Source: Rhizobium sp. LCM 4573 (lineage in GTDB: Bacteria; Pseudomonadota; Alphaproteobacteria; Rhizobiales; Rhizobiaceae). From it: 5,593 bases of DNA. How positions within the stretch are numbered: position 1 is the stretch's first letter; each line of letters starts with the position of its first letter. Positions 4,864 to 5,593 of this stretch are shown piece by piece. Made by a program: the position numbers and the translations under genes. The stretch spans positions 52,287 through 57,879 of the forward strand of contig NZ_MDDW01000004.1 of assembly GCF_001854865.1 (NCBI RefSeq). Direction: 5' to 3'. A model generated the notes under the pieces. It was not told the DNA's origin. It ran no database searches and saw nothing but the letters and a program-made list of their open reading frames with translations.

Positions 4864-5593
4864 GCCGTTTTTCCCATGAATTCACCGAGCGCCTCGATGA
4901 CGCCGCGATTGGCCTCTTCCGGACCGACCGACATGCGCAGCGAATTGGCGAAACCGTAGCCCTTTACGGCGCGCAGGATATAGCCGCGGCTAGTGAGGAA
5001 GGCATCAGCATCCGCCGCACGCTTTCCCTCGACATCCGGGAAGTGGATCAGCACGAAATTGGTGACCGACGGCGTGACCTTCAGGCCGATCGCCTCGAAG
5101 GCTTGCGTGAGTTTGCCGATCCAGAGATTGTTGTACTCCACCGCCTTCTCGATGAAGGCCTGGTCCCGTATTCCGGCGGCGCCGGCGGCTATCGCAGGCG
5201 CGTTCATGTTGAAGGGCCCGCGCACGCGGTTCAGCGCGTCCAGTATGCCGGCGGGGCCGTACATCCAGCCGATGCGGAGCGCGGCAAGTCCATAGACCTT
5301 CGAAAAGGTGCGGGTCATGACGACGTTGCGGTTACCGGAAACGAGCTCGAGACCGGCTTCGTAATCATTGCGGCGGACATATTCCGCATAGGCCGCATCC
5401 AGCACGAGGATGACGTGCTTCGGCAGTCCGGCATGCAGGCGACGGATTTCCGAGACCGGCACATAGGTGCCCGTCGGGTTACCCGGATTGGCGATGAAGA
5501 CCATCTTGGTCCTGGGCGTGACCGCGGCGAGGATCGCATCGACATCGACCGTGCAATCCTTCTCCTTCACCGTGACCGGAGTGGCGCCGGCGG
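4860..5593 (-). CDS. hisC: HisC-like PLP aminotransferase, histidinol-phosphate/aromatic (5' end cut off by window)
   Basis: A fold-type I, PLP-dependent aminotransferase of the HisC family. HisC converts imidazole acetol phosphate plus glutamate to histidinol phosphate; family members next to tyrC often also transaminate aromatic keto acids or prephenate. The frame runs off the right edge; about 243 of roughly 365 residues are visible, lacking the N-terminal third. Visible signatures in order are NPGNPTGT, the PLP-pyridine aspartate in LDAAYAEYV, and the Schiff-base lysine in [16 protein letters not shown] (codon 5298-5300). The C-terminal SLRMSVGP carries the arginine expected to bind the substrate carboxylate. 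The GTG at 5570 is internal, because the family sequence continues upstream as GATPVTV. The gene overlaps tyrC by 4 bases (ATGA), so both are on one transcript whose promoter lies outside the window. If another hisC sits in the histidine operon, this copy is likely the aromatic one. The symbol reflects family, not proven role. Confidence 0.87.
   Translation of the reverse strand, partial: AGATPVTVKEKDCTVDVDAILAAVTPRTKMVFIANPGNPTGTYVPVSEIRRLHAGLPKHVILVLDAAYAEYVRRNDYEAGLELVSGNRNVVMTRTFSKVYGLAALRIGWMYGPAGILDALNRVRGPFNMNAPAIAAGAAGIRDQAFIEKAVEYNNLWIGKLTQAFEAIGLKVTPSVTNFVLIHFPDVEGKRAADADAFLTSRGYILRAVKGYGFANSLRMSVGPEEANRGVIEALGEFMGKTA
4872..4875 (-). promoter_or_regulatory. Ribosome binding site of tyrC inside the end of hisC
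   Basis: On the - strand GGGA (4875-4872) lies 8 bases before the tyrC ATG, within the last codons of the aminotransferase gene. Together with the ATGA overlap at 4863-4860 it supports the 309-residue start and coupled translation of the two genes. Confidence 0.5.

Noticed and set aside
1..5593. Search for mobile elements, tRNA/rRNA, CRISPR arrays, tandem repeats, defence or biosynthetic cassettes
   Set aside because: No transposase, integrase, repeat array or RNA gene signature was seen; the DNA is almost fully occupied by conserved chromosomal genes of uniform character.

Overview
This window looks like a stretch of ordinary chromosome from an alphaproteobacterium of the order Hyphomicrobiales (Rhizobiales), most likely the family Rhizobiaceae. 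That rests on high GC content, tight gene packing and the gene set: ftsX, a YdcF-like DUF218 protein and plsC, then a ChaC-type gamma-glutamylcyclotransferase, a DUF2125 protein, and a hisC-like aminotransferase with tyrC. I cannot name the genus from this sequence. I see no insertion sequences, phage genes, tRNAs, rRNAs, CRISPR arrays or signs of recent transfer.

Layout. Left block, + strand (2-2341): the 3' two-thirds of ftsX, then a YdcF/SanA/ElyC-like (DUF218) membrane protein, then plsC. All three concern the cell envelope: control of septal wall hydrolysis (FtsEX), an envelope-associated protein of unclear role, and phosphatidic acid synthesis. Gaps are 55 and 83 bases, so they are probably co-transcribed. 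Middle block (2326-3926): a gamma-glutamylcyclotransferase on the - strand whose 3' end overlaps the end of plsC tail-to-tail by 16 bases. It is divergent, across only 50 bases, from a membrane-anchored DUF2125 protein on the + strand. Right block, - strand (3934-5593): a HisC-like aminotransferase running off the right edge, followed by tyrC. The two overlap by 4 bases (ATGA), the usual sign of translational coupling. Together they fit the last steps of tyrosine (and possibly phenylalanine) synthesis, with the aminotransferase perhaps also serving histidine synthesis.

Almost every base is coding; the longest gap is 83 bases (1467-1549). The noncoding signals are modest: a Shine-Dalgarno site that fixes the DUF2125 start, a weak candidate promoter for the cyclotransferase lying over the DUF2125 start, and inverted repeats near the two convergent gene ends. 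I found no clearly new biological system. The points most worth a second look are the orphan DUF2125 protein, the link between FtsEX, YdcF and PlsC, the predicted cofactor preference of TyrC, the uncertain plsC start, and the hairpins at gene ends.
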